From a bacterium (lineage in GTDB: Bacteria > Electryoneota > Electryoneia > Electryoneales > Electryoneaceae), in contig JANQEY010000318.1 in assembly GCA_028278125.1 (NCBI GenBank), forward strand, positions 1 to 59,800: DNA of 59,800 nt, written 5' to 3'. Within the stretch, counting starts at the first letter, position 1. Every line of letters starts with the position of its first letter. The notes beneath the pieces are model-generated. The model worked only from the letters and a program-made list of their open reading frames with translations. It was not told the DNA's origin and made no database searches. Positions 7,667-16,434 of this stretch are shown in pieces. The position numbers and the translations under genes are program-made.

Positions 7667-8464
7667 CTACACATGATGAAGTTTTAAGAATTCAGGTAGA
7701 ACAAAAACAGATGACGCTTTATCAGCATATTGAGTAGTAAAATTAACTAAATTGGTTCTATCAATCGCTGATATACTTGGGATCTCAATGTCAGCCCAAC
7801 CAATAGAGTCCAATAATTCTCTAAGTTGATCACCTTCAGTTTTATTAAAATTATCAACAAATTCTCTGACTTTGATAATATCTGCATCATCATTATCATC
7901 TGACGATTCTAATTCAATATTTGCAGCATATAGTTTCGTAATCATATATGACACTTCGAAAAGCTTGGAACAATAATTACCACACTCTACATAAATTCTA
8001 GATGATATGCAAAATGGCAGTGTTTCATTCTTTGTAGCTTCCCACTTCAAATCTTTTATCAAATCTTGATTATTAATTGGTGAAATATTTAAGTAGGATA
8101 GTAAACCATTATTTAACCATAGTAAATTCTCAGTATAAGCACGATCAAATTTATTGAATAACCTGATTAAAGCCATATCTGAACCAAGCATAAGTGCCAC
8201 ACATAATTTCGTTTTTTTATTTTCAATTCTGATTTTCCATACTCTGAATAATTCAATTATAGGAAAAACTAAACCAGCGATGGCAATAGTTGCGGTGATT
8301 ATTATCCAATATCTAGAAATTATATCTTGAATTCGATCAAAGAAATTAATATTTAATTCTTGACCAGCTATCCAGAAAAGAATTACAATAAGAACAATAG
8401 TACCAACAATACTCCCAATATTGGAAACAATCAATGTCTTTAAATCATCATCCGATCTTTGCAT
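7667..8464 (-). CDS. unrecognised two-TM membrane protein, paralogue B
   Basis: 265 residues from the ATG at 8464, chosen because AAGGGAG precedes it and because this gives exactly the length of its paralogue (8611-9408); a longer frame from 8509 overlaps the small ORF. Two N-terminal hydrophobic helices (about 10-32 and 45-65) flank the segment IAGQELNINFFDRI, nearly the same in the paralogue (IAGYDLNINIFDQI). The rest is a predicted helical soluble domain with a CSKLFEVSYMITKLY segment and an IGWADIEIPSISAIDRTNL ending shared in pattern with the paralogue. I do not recognise the family. It is ten bases after a 29-codon ORF. Codon use is AT-rich compared with flanking genes, suggesting acquisition by transfer. 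Confidence 0.72.
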   Translation of the reverse strand: MQRSDDDLKTLIVSNIGSIVGTIVLIVILFWIAGQELNINFFDRIQDIISRYWIIITATIAIAGLVFPIIELFRVWKIRIENKKTKLCVALMLGSDMALIRLFNKFDRAYTENLLWLNNGLLSYLNISPINNQDLIKDLKWEATKNETLPFCISSRIYVECGNYCSKLFEVSYMITKLYAANIELESSDDNDDADIIKVREFVDNFNKTEGDQLRELLDSIGWADIEIPSISAIDRTNLVNFTTQYADKASSVFVLPEFLKLHHV

Positions 8465-8474
8465 AATTTCTCCC

Positions 8475-8564
8475 TTAGTTGTTAAGAGCGATCTGCAACG
8501 TTTCGTCATTAATTCGAGGTATTGAGCGGGTGAAGGGATCGAAGATGGTTTTAACTGAGGGCAT
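8475..8564 (-). CDS. 29-residue small ORF, copy 2 (IFDPFTRS peptide)
   Basis: A 29-codon ORF from ATG (8564) to TAA (8475) with GGAG six bases before the start and a 10-base gap to the start of paralogue B. The peptide contains KTIFDPFTRS, then R-I-N-D and LQIALNN. A second 29-codon ORF in the same position before paralogue A has the same core and the same N-D..L-Q..L-N pattern. A 23-base block (8521-8543) is identical to 9464-9486. Alternatives are a translated leader or attenuator, a small antitoxin- or subunit-like protein, or a nucleotide element that happens to be open. Confidence 0.6.
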   Translation of the reverse strand: MPSVKTIFDPFTRSIPRINDETLQIALNN

Positions 8565-8610
8565 GAGATACTCCAACTTGGTGTTTTAATATCATATATC
8601 CTATATAATT

Positions 8611-9408
8611 TTAGTATCCAGGAAGTTTATAGAAATCAGGTATCTCGTAAAATTTATCTATTCTATTAAAATAATTTTCTGCGAATTCAGTTATTGATTC
8701 TTGATTCAAAGCTGAAATTGTTGGTATTTCAAATCCCCTTAGTCCAATTTTATCTAATGTAATTCTCAGTTCTTTGCGAGAATCTTCATTAAAACGATCC
8801 AAAACTTCGATGGCTTTATCCCTCAGCATTTTTTTCTTAGTCTCTATTGCTCTGACATATATACAAGCATGATAAAGTTCAGTAATTCTACAAGATGCGT
8901 AAAATAGACTGGCGCAATAATGGCCGTGTTCTATTTTTATTGATACCTTTAAAATATCTACAATTGAACCATAGGTTGCTTCATCCCAAAATGAACTCTT
9001 TATTAAACTAGATTGGATTGAAGGTGAAATTCTAAGGAGTGAAAGTGTACTTTCTATAGACCACAACAATCTATCAAATACTGGATCATCTCTATCAGGG
9101 TACCACAAGGCTGTTGCAGTATCAAGTCCTAATTGGGATGAGGCAAATATCTTTCCATCCTTAACTTCTTTTCTTAATTTCCACTTTTGTATCAATTCCC
9201 ATATTGGAAAGGATACTATAGAAGGAGCAAACACTGCTGTGATTAACTTCCAATACCTTCCTAAAAATTTCTCTATTTGATCAAAAATGTTGATATTCAA
9301 ATCATATCCTGCTATCCACAATAGAATTGCAACAAGGATAATAGAACCAACAATATTCCCGAAATTTGATAAAATCGGTGATTCCAGAAAACGATCTTTT
9401 ATCTTCAT
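8611..9408 (-). CDS. unrecognised two-TM membrane protein, paralogue A
   Basis: 265 residues, same length and architecture as paralogue B. SNFGNIVGSIILVAILLW aligns with SNIGSIVGTIVLIVILFW, followed by IAGYDLNINIFDQI and GRYWKLITA. The soluble part carries ASLFYASCRITELYHACI and LDKIGLRGFEIPTISALNQ, matching the order in B. One-end-anchored cytoplasmic domains behind a membrane hairpin would fit, but no catalytic motif is evident. AAGGA overlaps the end of the small ORF three bases upstream, so translation is probably coupled to it. Confidence 0.72.
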   Translation of the reverse strand: MKIKDRFLESPILSNFGNIVGSIILVAILLWIAGYDLNINIFDQIEKFLGRYWKLITAVFAPSIVSFPIWELIQKWKLRKEVKDGKIFASSQLGLDTATALWYPDRDDPVFDRLLWSIESTLSLLRISPSIQSSLIKSSFWDEATYGSIVDILKVSIKIEHGHYCASLFYASCRITELYHACIYVRAIETKKKMLRDKAIEVLDRFNEDSRKELRITLDKIGLRGFEIPTISALNQESITEFAENYFNRIDKFYEIPDFYKLPGY

Positions 9409-9411
9409 GAT

Positions 9412-9501
9412 CTATCCTTTAATATTGAGGATTTTTTGAAGTCTGGCATCATTTACACGCCGCATTGAGCGGGTGAAGGGATCGAATATATTTCGGGACA
9501 T
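9412..9501 (-). CDS. 29-residue small ORF, copy 1 (IFDPFTRS peptide)
   Basis: A 29-codon ORF from ATG (9501) to TAG (9412), three bases before paralogue A. The peptide has NIFDPFTRSMRRVND then LQKILNIKG, basic and probably helical after the core. Fifteen residues match the copy at 8475-8564 when aligned on the core. A weak GGTGA lies eight bases before the start. The last codons contain the ribosome binding site of the next gene. Confidence 0.6.
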   Translation of the reverse strand: MSRNIFDPFTRSMRRVNDARLQKILNIKG

Positions 9502-9529
9502 TTTTTATTCACCAATTTTATTTAGACTG

Positions 9530-10264
9530 TTACATTTGTTTATCTCTATCCTTTTCATCTCCCCTGAAAGGCATCGCAAATTTTATATCAAAAGACTCTT
9601 GTAGCGGAACAAATTGATCATTTAATTCTAAACGATTGGTAATTGTTTTAAATGTTTGAATTCCTTCGATTCTTAAATCTATACACATACCTCGAAGTTC
9701 AATCATATAAGCATTTTCAAATGCTTCTACTCTATTTGGATCATAATCTACATTACCTCGAATTCTATCGAATAGAATCTGTATAATGCATGATGCATAG
9801 TAAATCTTGCCGGTGCTGAGGCTGTGTTCTTCCTCAATACGATGAACTATTACTGATGGTGGTTCACGACGGTTTTTATCTGGACTATTTACCAATACAT
9901 CCCAGATATCAAGGCCAATATTCAGATTATTTGCTAGTGCCTGACAATGTTGTGGGTTTTCTGACTCTTTTAGAGGAAGTTGTTGCGATTTAATTTTTTT
10001 CCATAGTTTTTGGGTTCTTCCTCCGAGTCTTGCAGCATATCGGTAAATTCTTTTCCAATTTTCTTCTCTAATTTTTTCTTCTCTGTCATCCAAATTTGTT
10101 TCACGTTTTGTTCTATCAGCTCTGGCTATTTTGGCAATCCTTAATGGCAAAAAAATATTCCCAACAATGGCGACCGCTAATGCAACGACTGAAAGGATGA
10201 TAGAAAGATCGAGCTTCAAAGCATTAATGATTGAAAACAATGTCTCTACGCAATATACGTTCAT
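9530..10264 (-). CDS. unrecognised membrane-anchored protein, possible divergent relative of paralogues A/B
   Basis: 244 residues. One N-terminal hydrophobic helix (about 18-42, SIILSVVALAVAIVGNIFLPL) is followed by a highly charged stretch (RADRTKRETNLDDREEKIRE), then a helical domain. The segment KIYYASCIIQILFDRI resembles the F-YASC segment of paralogue A, and the FENAYMIELRGMCIDLRIEGIQTFKTI region corresponds in position to their C-terminal part. I do not recognise a family. It is first in the minus-strand run and 28 bases before the first small ORF. GGGGAGGA lies just before its ATG. No IFDPFTRS ORF precedes it. Confidence 0.65.
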   Translation of the reverse strand: MNVYCVETLFSIINALKLDLSIILSVVALAVAIVGNIFLPLRIAKIARADRTKRETNLDDREEKIREENWKRIYRYAARLGGRTQKLWKKIKSQQLPLKESENPQHCQALANNLNIGLDIWDVLVNSPDKNRREPPSVIVHRIEEEHSLSTGKIYYASCIIQILFDRIRGNVDYDPNRVEAFENAYMIELRGMCIDLRIEGIQTFKTITNRLELNDQFVPLQESFDIKFAMPFRGDEKDRDKQM

Positions 10265-10446
10265 AGTTTATCCTCCCCGAACTTCGTTCATCTTGAACAT
10301 AGCAAAATTCGGGTATAAATCAAGTATTACCGTATAAAATTATTAACAATTCCTCCTTTCGCCTCGTTTCAACTTTTCATTAAAAAGAAATCTAGCTTTC
10401 ATATCCATCCACCACAGCGGATAAACCCTGTCCATTACAATTACTC

Positions 10447-10476
10447 AAAAAAAACGGACTACAAATTGCAGTCCGT
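10447..10476 (-). terminator. intrinsic terminator of the T9SS subtilase gene
   Basis: On the minus strand ACGGACT (10476-10470) pairs with AGTCCGT (10460-10454) over a 9-base loop and is followed directly by eight T. It starts 26 bases after the subtilase stop. The rest of the gap up to 10265 shows no further feature I can support. Confidence 0.85.
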
Positions 10477-10501
10477 CGTATTATGATGGTATCAAATAAT
10501 T

Positions 10502-13500
10502 CTATTTCAACAAAACAGCCTTCTTCAAAGCTTTTACGGGTCCGGCTTCAACCTGGATAAAGTAGACACCGGCGGCATGGTTTTCAGCATACCATTGAAG
10601 AGTATGCACACCTGCGGTTTTATTCTTCCGGGTAATCTGGCCAACTTCCCTGCCGAGGACATCAAATATTCTCATCCTGATATCCGACCTGTTGCCGAGG
10701 GTAACATCGATCTTGAATTCGGGATTAAATGGATTCGGGTAGACATCACCAATCATGAATGTAGCGGGGATTGAATGATCTTCGACACCTGTACCGTCCC
10801 ATTCGACCGCAAACGGATCAGAAACAGCACTTCCCTGGTCATAAACTGCGGTAACCGTGTAGGTATAAATACCCGGTTCAGGAAGTGTATCATCGAGGAA
10901 ATTATCTGTTACTGTCGCAATCAATTCATCGTCACGGTGAACGTCATACCCGTTCAAGCCATTTTCACCGGTTACCTGTTGCTGCCCGCTACGTGCACGG
11001 ATCATCAGGTTCCCGTCCATATTACCAGGCAGTCGAACCCAGGCGACTCCATTACCTGAGTAATACCCACGTTCATTGAGTTCACTGTCCATGTCCCTAC
11101 CCAGGATACTATGACCCGGTTCAACATTCGAGACGGCTACCCAGTAATCTTCACCGGCTACTAAGTCAACAGTACCAACAGCGAGACCAATCCACTCCCA
11201 ACCCTCTTCAGTCAGTTCGACATATTCGGAAATAAAGAGTGTATCACCCGGTGTATCTTCAGTCTGACCAGCTCCAAAGACGACCATTTTAATATGTCCA
11301 AATGTGTGTAGATCGCTTTCAGTAAACCAGGCGCCAACCTCAGTCAGTGGGCCTGTGACATCCGAAGTCATACGCAGGGCAAACAAAGAGCCCAGCGGTT
11401 GAGAGATCAGGAAAGGTAAACCGTTATCATTTGTACCGTCATCATATGACTGTTCTATGCCAACCATGTGTTGCCAGCTCAAGGTTATATCGCCAAGTGT
11501 TCCATGGTGATACCGGTACCTTACCGGATTCGGTGCAAACGGTTGCACCCAGTTTATCTCAACTTCATTTGTTGGTAACGATTCACCTTCATCGTACCAG
11601 GCAGAAACCCTGTAAGTGTAGCTGCCGAATTCAGGCATGGCATCCGAGAAGACATTAAATTCAGTTGTACCGATCATCTCACCGTTACGGTAGACCTTAA
11701 ACTCGACAAAATCGTTAAGTTCCGGTCCAAAATCCCAGTATAGATCAGTTAAACCAATTTCATAATCAACATCAGCTGTAAGGTTATAGGGTGGGATTCT
11801 TGGATCATCCGCCCAGTTCATCCCGGTAACCACAAGACTGTAAGCCTGTTCAAGATTAACAAGGGTGCCTTTATGATTTACCGTTAAGGTGTACTCTCCC
11901 TCAAGGGGTGCATCGATATAAATCTTCTCAACATTATCCAGGATATTATCACCGTTATCCGCAGCATCTTCGGGATTATCAGGATCTAGGATATATGGAT
12001 AATAAACTGTTCCTGTTCCGATATGTTCCAGCCTCAGATCAAGGTCGTTAACCAGCATAGGATCATCAGGATCAACCTGGGGTGCAACCGGTTCACCGGG
12101 TACATCTGTCCAGCAGATTGTTGCAATGATCGGCTGCATGCCGTTAGAGACATACTCTATACTGAATTCCGCACCATCATCGAGGATATTTTCCTGGATA
12201 CGGTAATCGATAATTTCATCTTCATCAATAATTTCCGCGGCTCCCGGGACATTCATCAAGCCCCAGCCATACTTGTAATCAGGGCCGTCATGGTCACCAC
12301 ATTCATTCGCTGTATGGATCAAAAGAGCCTTCATGGAAGCACTGTAAGGTGCGCTTCCGCCGTGTTTTTCTTCGTAGAACTGTACCAGCAGGTTAAGCGC
12401 ACCGGCAAGATTTGGTGATGACATCGATGTTCCGGACATCCCGAGATAAGCATCGTCAGCCCAGTAACCGGTTGAATACAGGTCTACACCATTTGCCACC
12501 AGGTCAGGTTTAATTCGCCCGTCGTCGGTCGGTCCCCAGCAACTGAAACTACTCATGCTGACATCGCCGGGATGCTCGTAACCACCAGGAACATCGTTCA
12601 CGGCACCTACGGTAATAATATTTTTAGCTGTCCCGTTCCAGGAGACACAATCATAACCATCAGGTCCACCGTCCCTGTCACGGGTGGTTGTACTCCAGAC
12701 CCAGTCATTACCTTCCTGGACATAATGCCCGGTACCCGGGCCAGGCCCTTCTTCCCTGTCATTCCCAGCGGATTTACAAATTGTATAATATGGTGCTTCG
12801 TAAGCTATTTCATCCCACGACTGGGCAGATTCACTATAGAAACCGAATCCGTAGTCCTCAGTTTCCGATACTTCCGCGTTGCCATACCAGTACCATTCAT
12901 CGTCATCTTCCCAGTTAAATCTCCAGCCGGTTGCCCATCCGTAGGAATGATTTGAAATTTTCAAACCAAATTCATCGGCTGCCTCAGCCATTTGACCGTC
13001 ATCATCATTCCAGTCGTACGAAAAAAGGTATTCCGCCTCGTAACTCATACCCCTGGCTGCAGTTTCTTCACCGGCAGCAACCATTGTCCCGGCGACATGG
13101 GTCGCATGAAAATGGACATTCGCGTTATCCATATTCCAGACTCGTCCGTCAAACTCCTGGTGTGAAGCGAGGACAGATCCGGCATCCCAGACGGCAAGTT
13201 CACCAAATCCGGTACCTGTACCGGTTATATCGAAACCGGTATCTCCGCCCGGCCATACTTCATCAGCACCAACTGTTTGCGCCGCGTAAAGATTATCCGT
13301 CTGGTAATACCAGCCATGACCGGATTCATCAACCCCGATAAGTTCGATGTCGTTTGCCCTGTTCAGGGCGCCCATTGGCCCATCTGAGATTGATTTGAGT
13401 CTTTCATAGGTCGGACCACGCATTGCAACACGACGTTGCTTCAGCTCGGAGCTGAGTTCAGATAATTTATTTTGCCTTTGATAATTTTGGGCAGAAAGTG

Positions 13501-13558
13501 AAGCTGTAAAACTTATAAGAATAAGAATTACAAAAAGTTTGATTATTCGAAATGACAT
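10502..13558 (-). CDS. secreted S8 (subtilisin-like) serine protease with T9SS type A sorting domain
   Basis: 1018 residues. A signal peptide (RIIKLFVILILISFTASLSAQ) precedes a prodomain-like helix and the S8 domain (about 90-440) with Asp125 (AVWDAGS), His154 (HATHVAGT), oxyanion Asn266 and Ser378 (GTSMSSPNLAG), all intact. It continues with a proprotein-convertase-like beta domain (CWTDVPGEP...), Ig/FN3-like modules and a C-terminal sorting domain starting VYPNPFNPEF and ending AGVYFIQVEAGPVKALKKAVLLK-type sequence. The protein should cross the inner membrane by Sec and the outer membrane by T9SS, with the last ~80 residues cleaved. The inserts in the protease domain are acid and Trp/Tyr-rich (residues 210-240). 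Confidence 0.93.
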   Translation of the reverse strand: MSFRIIKLFVILILISFTASLSAQNYQRQNKLSELSSELKQRRVAMRGPTYERLKSISDGPMGALNRANDIELIGVDESGHGWYYQTDNLYAAQTVGADEVWPGGDTGFDITGTGTGFGELAVWDAGSVLASHQEFDGRVWNMDNANVHFHATHVAGTMVAAGEETAARGMSYEAEYLFSYDWNDDDGQMAEAADEFGLKISNHSYGWATGWRFNWEDDDEWYWYGNAEVSETEDYGFGFYSESAQSWDEIAYEAPYYTICKSAGNDREEGPGPGTGHYVQEGNDWVWSTTTRDRDGGPDGYDCVSWNGTAKNIITVGAVNDVPGGYEHPGDVSMSSFSCWGPTDDGRIKPDLVANGVDLYSTGYWADDAYLGMSGTSMSSPNLAGALNLLVQFYEEKHGGSAPYSASMKALLIHTANECGDHDGPDYKYGWGLMNVPGAAEIIDEDEIIDYRIQENILDDGAEFSIEYVSNGMQPIIATICWTDVPGEPVAPQVDPDDPMLVNDLDLRLEHIGTGTVYYPYILDPDNPEDAADNGDNILDNVEKIYIDAPLEGEYTLTVNHKGTLVNLEQAYSLVVTGMNWADDPRIPPYNLTADVDYEIGLTDLYWDFGPELNDFVEFKVYRNGEMIGTTEFNVFSDAMPEFGSYTYRVSAWYDEGESLPTNEVEINWVQPFAPNPVRYRYHHGTLGDITLSWQHMVGIEQSYDDGTNDNGLPFLISQPLGSLFALRMTSDVTGPLTEVGAWFTESDLHTFGHIKMVVFGAGQTEDTPGDTLFISEYVELTEEGWEWIGLAVGTVDLVAGEDYWVAVSNVEPGHSILGRDMDSELNERGYYSGNGVAWVRLPGNMDGNLMIRARSGQQQVTGENGLNGYDVHRDDELIATVTDNFLDDTLPEPGIYTYTVTAVYDQGSAVSDPFAVEWDGTGVEDHSIPATFMIGDVYPNPFNPEFKIDVTLGNRSDIRMRIFDVLGREVGQITRKNKTAGVHTLQWYAENHAAGVYFIQVEAGPVKALKKAVLLK

Positions 13559-13701
13559 TAACCCTCCAGATCCCGTGCATAGGTTGCTTGGGGATTTACT
13601 TTATTCTTTGATTCACCACACCACCCCTAAATATAAATCAAATCGTTGGTTAAGTAAAACGTAAACAAGCGGTGTGAATTGACTCCAGAATAGGTATGGA
13701 A

Positions 13702-14382
13702 TTATTGCGTTAACTTCTTTGACTTAAATTTTATACTCAGGTAGATAAATGGAGTGTCGATCAGCGCGACGATTATTTTCAGGAAATAGGTTGTTATTAC
13801 TATCTGGAATACAACTGAGAGTGGGAAAATTCCGTAGAAAGCAACAAAAGAAAAGATAACTGAATCTATTAACTGGCTTACCCATGTTGATGCGTTATTG
13901 CGCAACCACAATTTCTTGCCGTGAGTTTTCAATTTCCAGAAATGGTAAGCCCAGATGTCATGGGTTTGGCTTAGGAGGTAAGCCATCAACGATCCTGCCA
14001 CAATCCTGGGCGTCAGGGAAAATATTGACCGCATCGCCGGATCGATAAAATCATCACCGGAAGGTTTAAAGAGGAGGAAAACCTGTGACGCGACAAGGAA
14101 CCCGAGGGCACAGAACCAGCCAAACCAGACAGCTTTTCGGGCATGTTTTTTACCCCAGTATTCACTTATCAGGTCTGTTGCCAGGAAAATCGCGCCATAC
14201 AACGAATTACCACCTGTTGCAGCCAGTCCGAACAGGGTTATCTGTTTAGTTACAAAAATGTTGGCGAGGATAATGTATACTCCTATTACTCCGTACAGTG
14301 CCGGTTTTCCAAATCGAAATGCAACCAGTACTACAAGAACGACAAGTAAAGTCCATACGAAGAAAAGAAGTTCATTCATCAA
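13702..14382 (-). CDS. yhhQ: queuosine precursor transporter (YhhQ/VUT family)
   Basis: 226 residues with about six hydrophobic helices. Family motifs include ANIFVTKQITLFGL, TDLISEYWGKKHARKAVW and WLRNNASTWVSQLIDS. YhhQ imports 7-cyano- or 7-aminomethyl-7-deazaguanine for queuosine tRNA modification. The start overlaps the end of the upstream glycosyltransferase gene by four bases, so the two are co-translated although functionally unrelated. Confidence 0.9.
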   Translation of the reverse strand: MMNELLFFVWTLLVVLVVLVAFRFGKPALYGVIGVYIILANIFVTKQITLFGLAATGGNSLYGAIFLATDLISEYWGKKHARKAVWFGWFCALGFLVASQVFLLFKPSGDDFIDPAMRSIFSLTPRIVAGSLMAYLLSQTHDIWAYHFWKLKTHGKKLWLRNNASTWVSQLIDSVIFSFVAFYGIFPLSVVFQIVITTYFLKIIVALIDTPFIYLSIKFKSKKLTQ

Positions 14383-15551
14383 TTCGTTTCCATCAAAAGT
14401 TCTTCTGCAGCTTTTATCACCTGTTCAGATTGTATTTGATTCATACACCATTTTTCCATTGGGCATATTTCATAATTACATGGATTACAATCCAGGATCT
14501 CATGAAATATTCTATACCTGTTTTCTGGTGCCCACGGCCTGTAACGAGTTGAGTTTGACGGTCCATATACAGCTACAATCGGTGTTCCAACAGCAGCAGC
14601 TATATGCATTGGGCCGGTGTCGTTTGTAACAACCATTTTCAACTGTTGAATAACGGCAGCAGTTTCACGAAGGCTGAGTTTACCACAAAAGTTTTCCAGG
14701 GGCAATGATTGATTCGCCTTTTCCGAGTTTCCTTTCAAAAGTTTGTACTCGATCCTGCTCTTTACCTTTTTAGCAATGGGAACATCACCCGGACCACCAA
14801 GCAATGCGATTGCAAATCCTTTATTATACAAGCTCTCAGCTACATGGGCAAACCTTTCTGCAGGCCAGATCTTTGATTCCACATTTGCACCGGGAAGAAT
14901 TCCGATCCATTCACATTCTCGATTATCAAGTTTCGATAATGCAAAATCGCGGTCTTTTTTACCGAGTCCCATTGTTAATGACCTGGGTGCGGGATCAGCA
15001 CCAATCAAAGATGCGACCTTCAACTTTGTTATCGCTTCAGGGATTGGATCGGTACTTTTTTCAACCAACTCATAGTCAAAATACTGCGCTCTGTTATTCG
15101 TATTTCGTCCAACCCTGATCCCGGGATTGATAGCGTTGATGAGGAAGCCAAGGGTATACGCACCACGTGAAGTTGAAACATTATTTAAACTGAGCAGGAT
15201 ATCATATTTTTCTTTTCTCAGAGGTCTGACATCATTAATCAGCTTCTTAATATCTGTTGGAGAAAATAATCGTTTCAGGTTCCTGTAACGGCCTATATCA
15301 AACGTATAAATCGAATTAACAGAAGGGTGTCCTTCTATCAGTTTATCAGCCCGTGGTGAGGTCAGCAGGTCAATCTGTGCGTTGGGATATTTTTCCCTGG
15401 TAGCATCAAGGGCAGGTGTAGCAAGGACAAGATCGCCGATCCCGGCTATCTGCACAGCAAGAATTTTAACCGGACTTCTCAACGATTTTGCAGTTAAACT
15501 ATCAAAATTGAATTGCTGACGTTTGATATGAAGGAGTCTGGTGAGATTCAT
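14379..15551 (-). CDS. glycosyltransferase family 9 (ADP-heptose:LPS heptosyltransferase-like)
   Basis: 390 residues. The N-terminal half starts after a basic stretch with VKILAVQIAGIGDLVLATPALDATREKYP, the acceptor-side GT9 signature. The C-terminal half has IGILPGANVESKIWPAERFA and VVTNDTGPMHIAAAVGTPIVAVYGPSN, the nucleotide-sugar binding part. Four Cys follow (NPCNYEICPMEKWC), a common GT9 tail. It probably adds a heptose or similar sugar to lipopolysaccharide core on the cytoplasmic face. The exact sugar and position cannot be told. Overlaps yhhQ by four bases. Confidence 0.88.
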   Translation of the reverse strand: MNLTRLLHIKRQQFNFDSLTAKSLRSPVKILAVQIAGIGDLVLATPALDATREKYPNAQIDLLTSPRADKLIEGHPSVNSIYTFDIGRYRNLKRLFSPTDIKKLINDVRPLRKEKYDILLSLNNVSTSRGAYTLGFLINAINPGIRVGRNTNNRAQYFDYELVEKSTDPIPEAITKLKVASLIGADPAPRSLTMGLGKKDRDFALSKLDNRECEWIGILPGANVESKIWPAERFAHVAESLYNKGFAIALLGGPGDVPIAKKVKSRIEYKLLKGNSEKANQSLPLENFCGKLSLRETAAVIQQLKMVVTNDTGPMHIAAAVGTPIVAVYGPSNSTRYRPWAPENRYRIFHEILDCNPCNYEICPMEKWCMNQIQSEQVIKAAEELLMETN

Positions 15552-15575
15552 TAGATATACTGTTCTTTTAATTAA

Positions 15576-16181
15576 CTATTCATCCGGGAAAAACCTGACA
15601 ATCTGGTCATGGATGATGCCACCTGGTCCCAATGTTTTTTCAACCTCTACCGTTTTCCCGATATTGGGCTCCTTCACTTTGATGCTGTAAAAACCGGGTT
15701 TAAGGTCATTAAATAGAACAAAACCTTTTTCATTCGTCCGGCCTGACCTTTTTGAAATACCGGTAAGTTCGACAGTTGCTGCATATAGAGGTTTCGCTTC
15801 AGGTCCACCTATGACTATGATTCTCAACCCAGGCAGTTTATTACTATTAACAGTTGCCGGATTTAATCCAATTTTGATGTCAATTGTATCGGTCTCAGAA
15901 ATATTAACGGAATACCTTGCTGGCAAATAACCCACTGGGTGAGCAACTATTGTGTATATGCCTCGATTTAATTCCTGGAAAGTGAACCTTCCGTTTTTAT
16001 CAGAAACGGTTTCCAGCGGTCGATGATGAGCACGGACTGTTACTCCCTGAACAGGCTCACCGGTTTTTTCCAGGACAACCTGCCCATTTATCTCAGCGGC
16101 CATTATATCCATTGCTAAAAAATGGACAGATAATACAATGATAATAAATAAAATAATAGTCCTGGTTGGAATTTGAGTCAT
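15576..16181 (-). CDS. exported protein with carboxypeptidase-regulatory-like repeats
   Basis: 201 residues from the ATG at 16181, chosen because it places a signal peptide (RTIILFIIIVLSVHFLAMDIMAA) at the N-terminus; the frame stays open to 16253. Residues 30-110 are a CarboxypepD_reg-like beta sandwich (INGQVVLEKTGEPVQGVTVRAHHR, GRFTFQELNRGIYTIVAHPVGY). A second similar module follows (PLYAATVELTGISKRSGRTNEKGFVLFNDLKPGFYSIKV). No catalytic domain or sorting tail; a periplasmic or surface binding role is likely. It lies 24 bases upstream of the GT9 gene on the same strand. Confidence 0.75.
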   Translation of the reverse strand: MTQIPTRTIILFIIIVLSVHFLAMDIMAAEINGQVVLEKTGEPVQGVTVRAHHRPLETVSDKNGRFTFQELNRGIYTIVAHPVGYLPARYSVNISETDTIDIKIGLNPATVNSNKLPGLRIIVIGGPEAKPLYAATVELTGISKRSGRTNEKGFVLFNDLKPGFYSIKVKEPNIGKTVEVEKTLGPGGIIHDQIVRFFPDE

Positions 16182-16434
16182 AATTTTTTTCTGAATTAAC
16201 ATTGCAGTTAGTAAAACAAAGGTTGTTTGATACTGTAAAAGTATTACCAACAAACTCGAAAAGTAAATTTATACCATGATTAACGGTTTGTAAACAGGAT
16301 ATAAATCGAGCAAAGTAATTATTCAACTGAAGCTCGGCGGAAACTTGACTGAAAGTCCTGTTTCTTCTAATTTGAGGTGCAATTTTAATAAAAGCCAAAT
16401 ATGCTTGATTGAAGATCTATAAAAAGGAAAAATA

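Noticed and set aside
8465..8509. Longer start for paralogue B at 8509
   Set aside because: It would overlap the small ORF and make the protein longer than its paralogue; the ATG at 8464 has a strong ribosome site.
10343..10408. A 21-codon minus-strand ORF (starting MDMKARFLF) upstream of the AT-rich island
   Set aside because: It has no relative of the IFDPFTRS peptides, overlaps a Shine-Dalgarno-like AAAGGAGG that has no start behind it, and shows no second copy; too little support.
12023..12955. Plus-strand open frames of 127-131 codons across the T9SS subtilase
   Set aside because: Antisense shadows of the protease coding sequence; no family resemblance.
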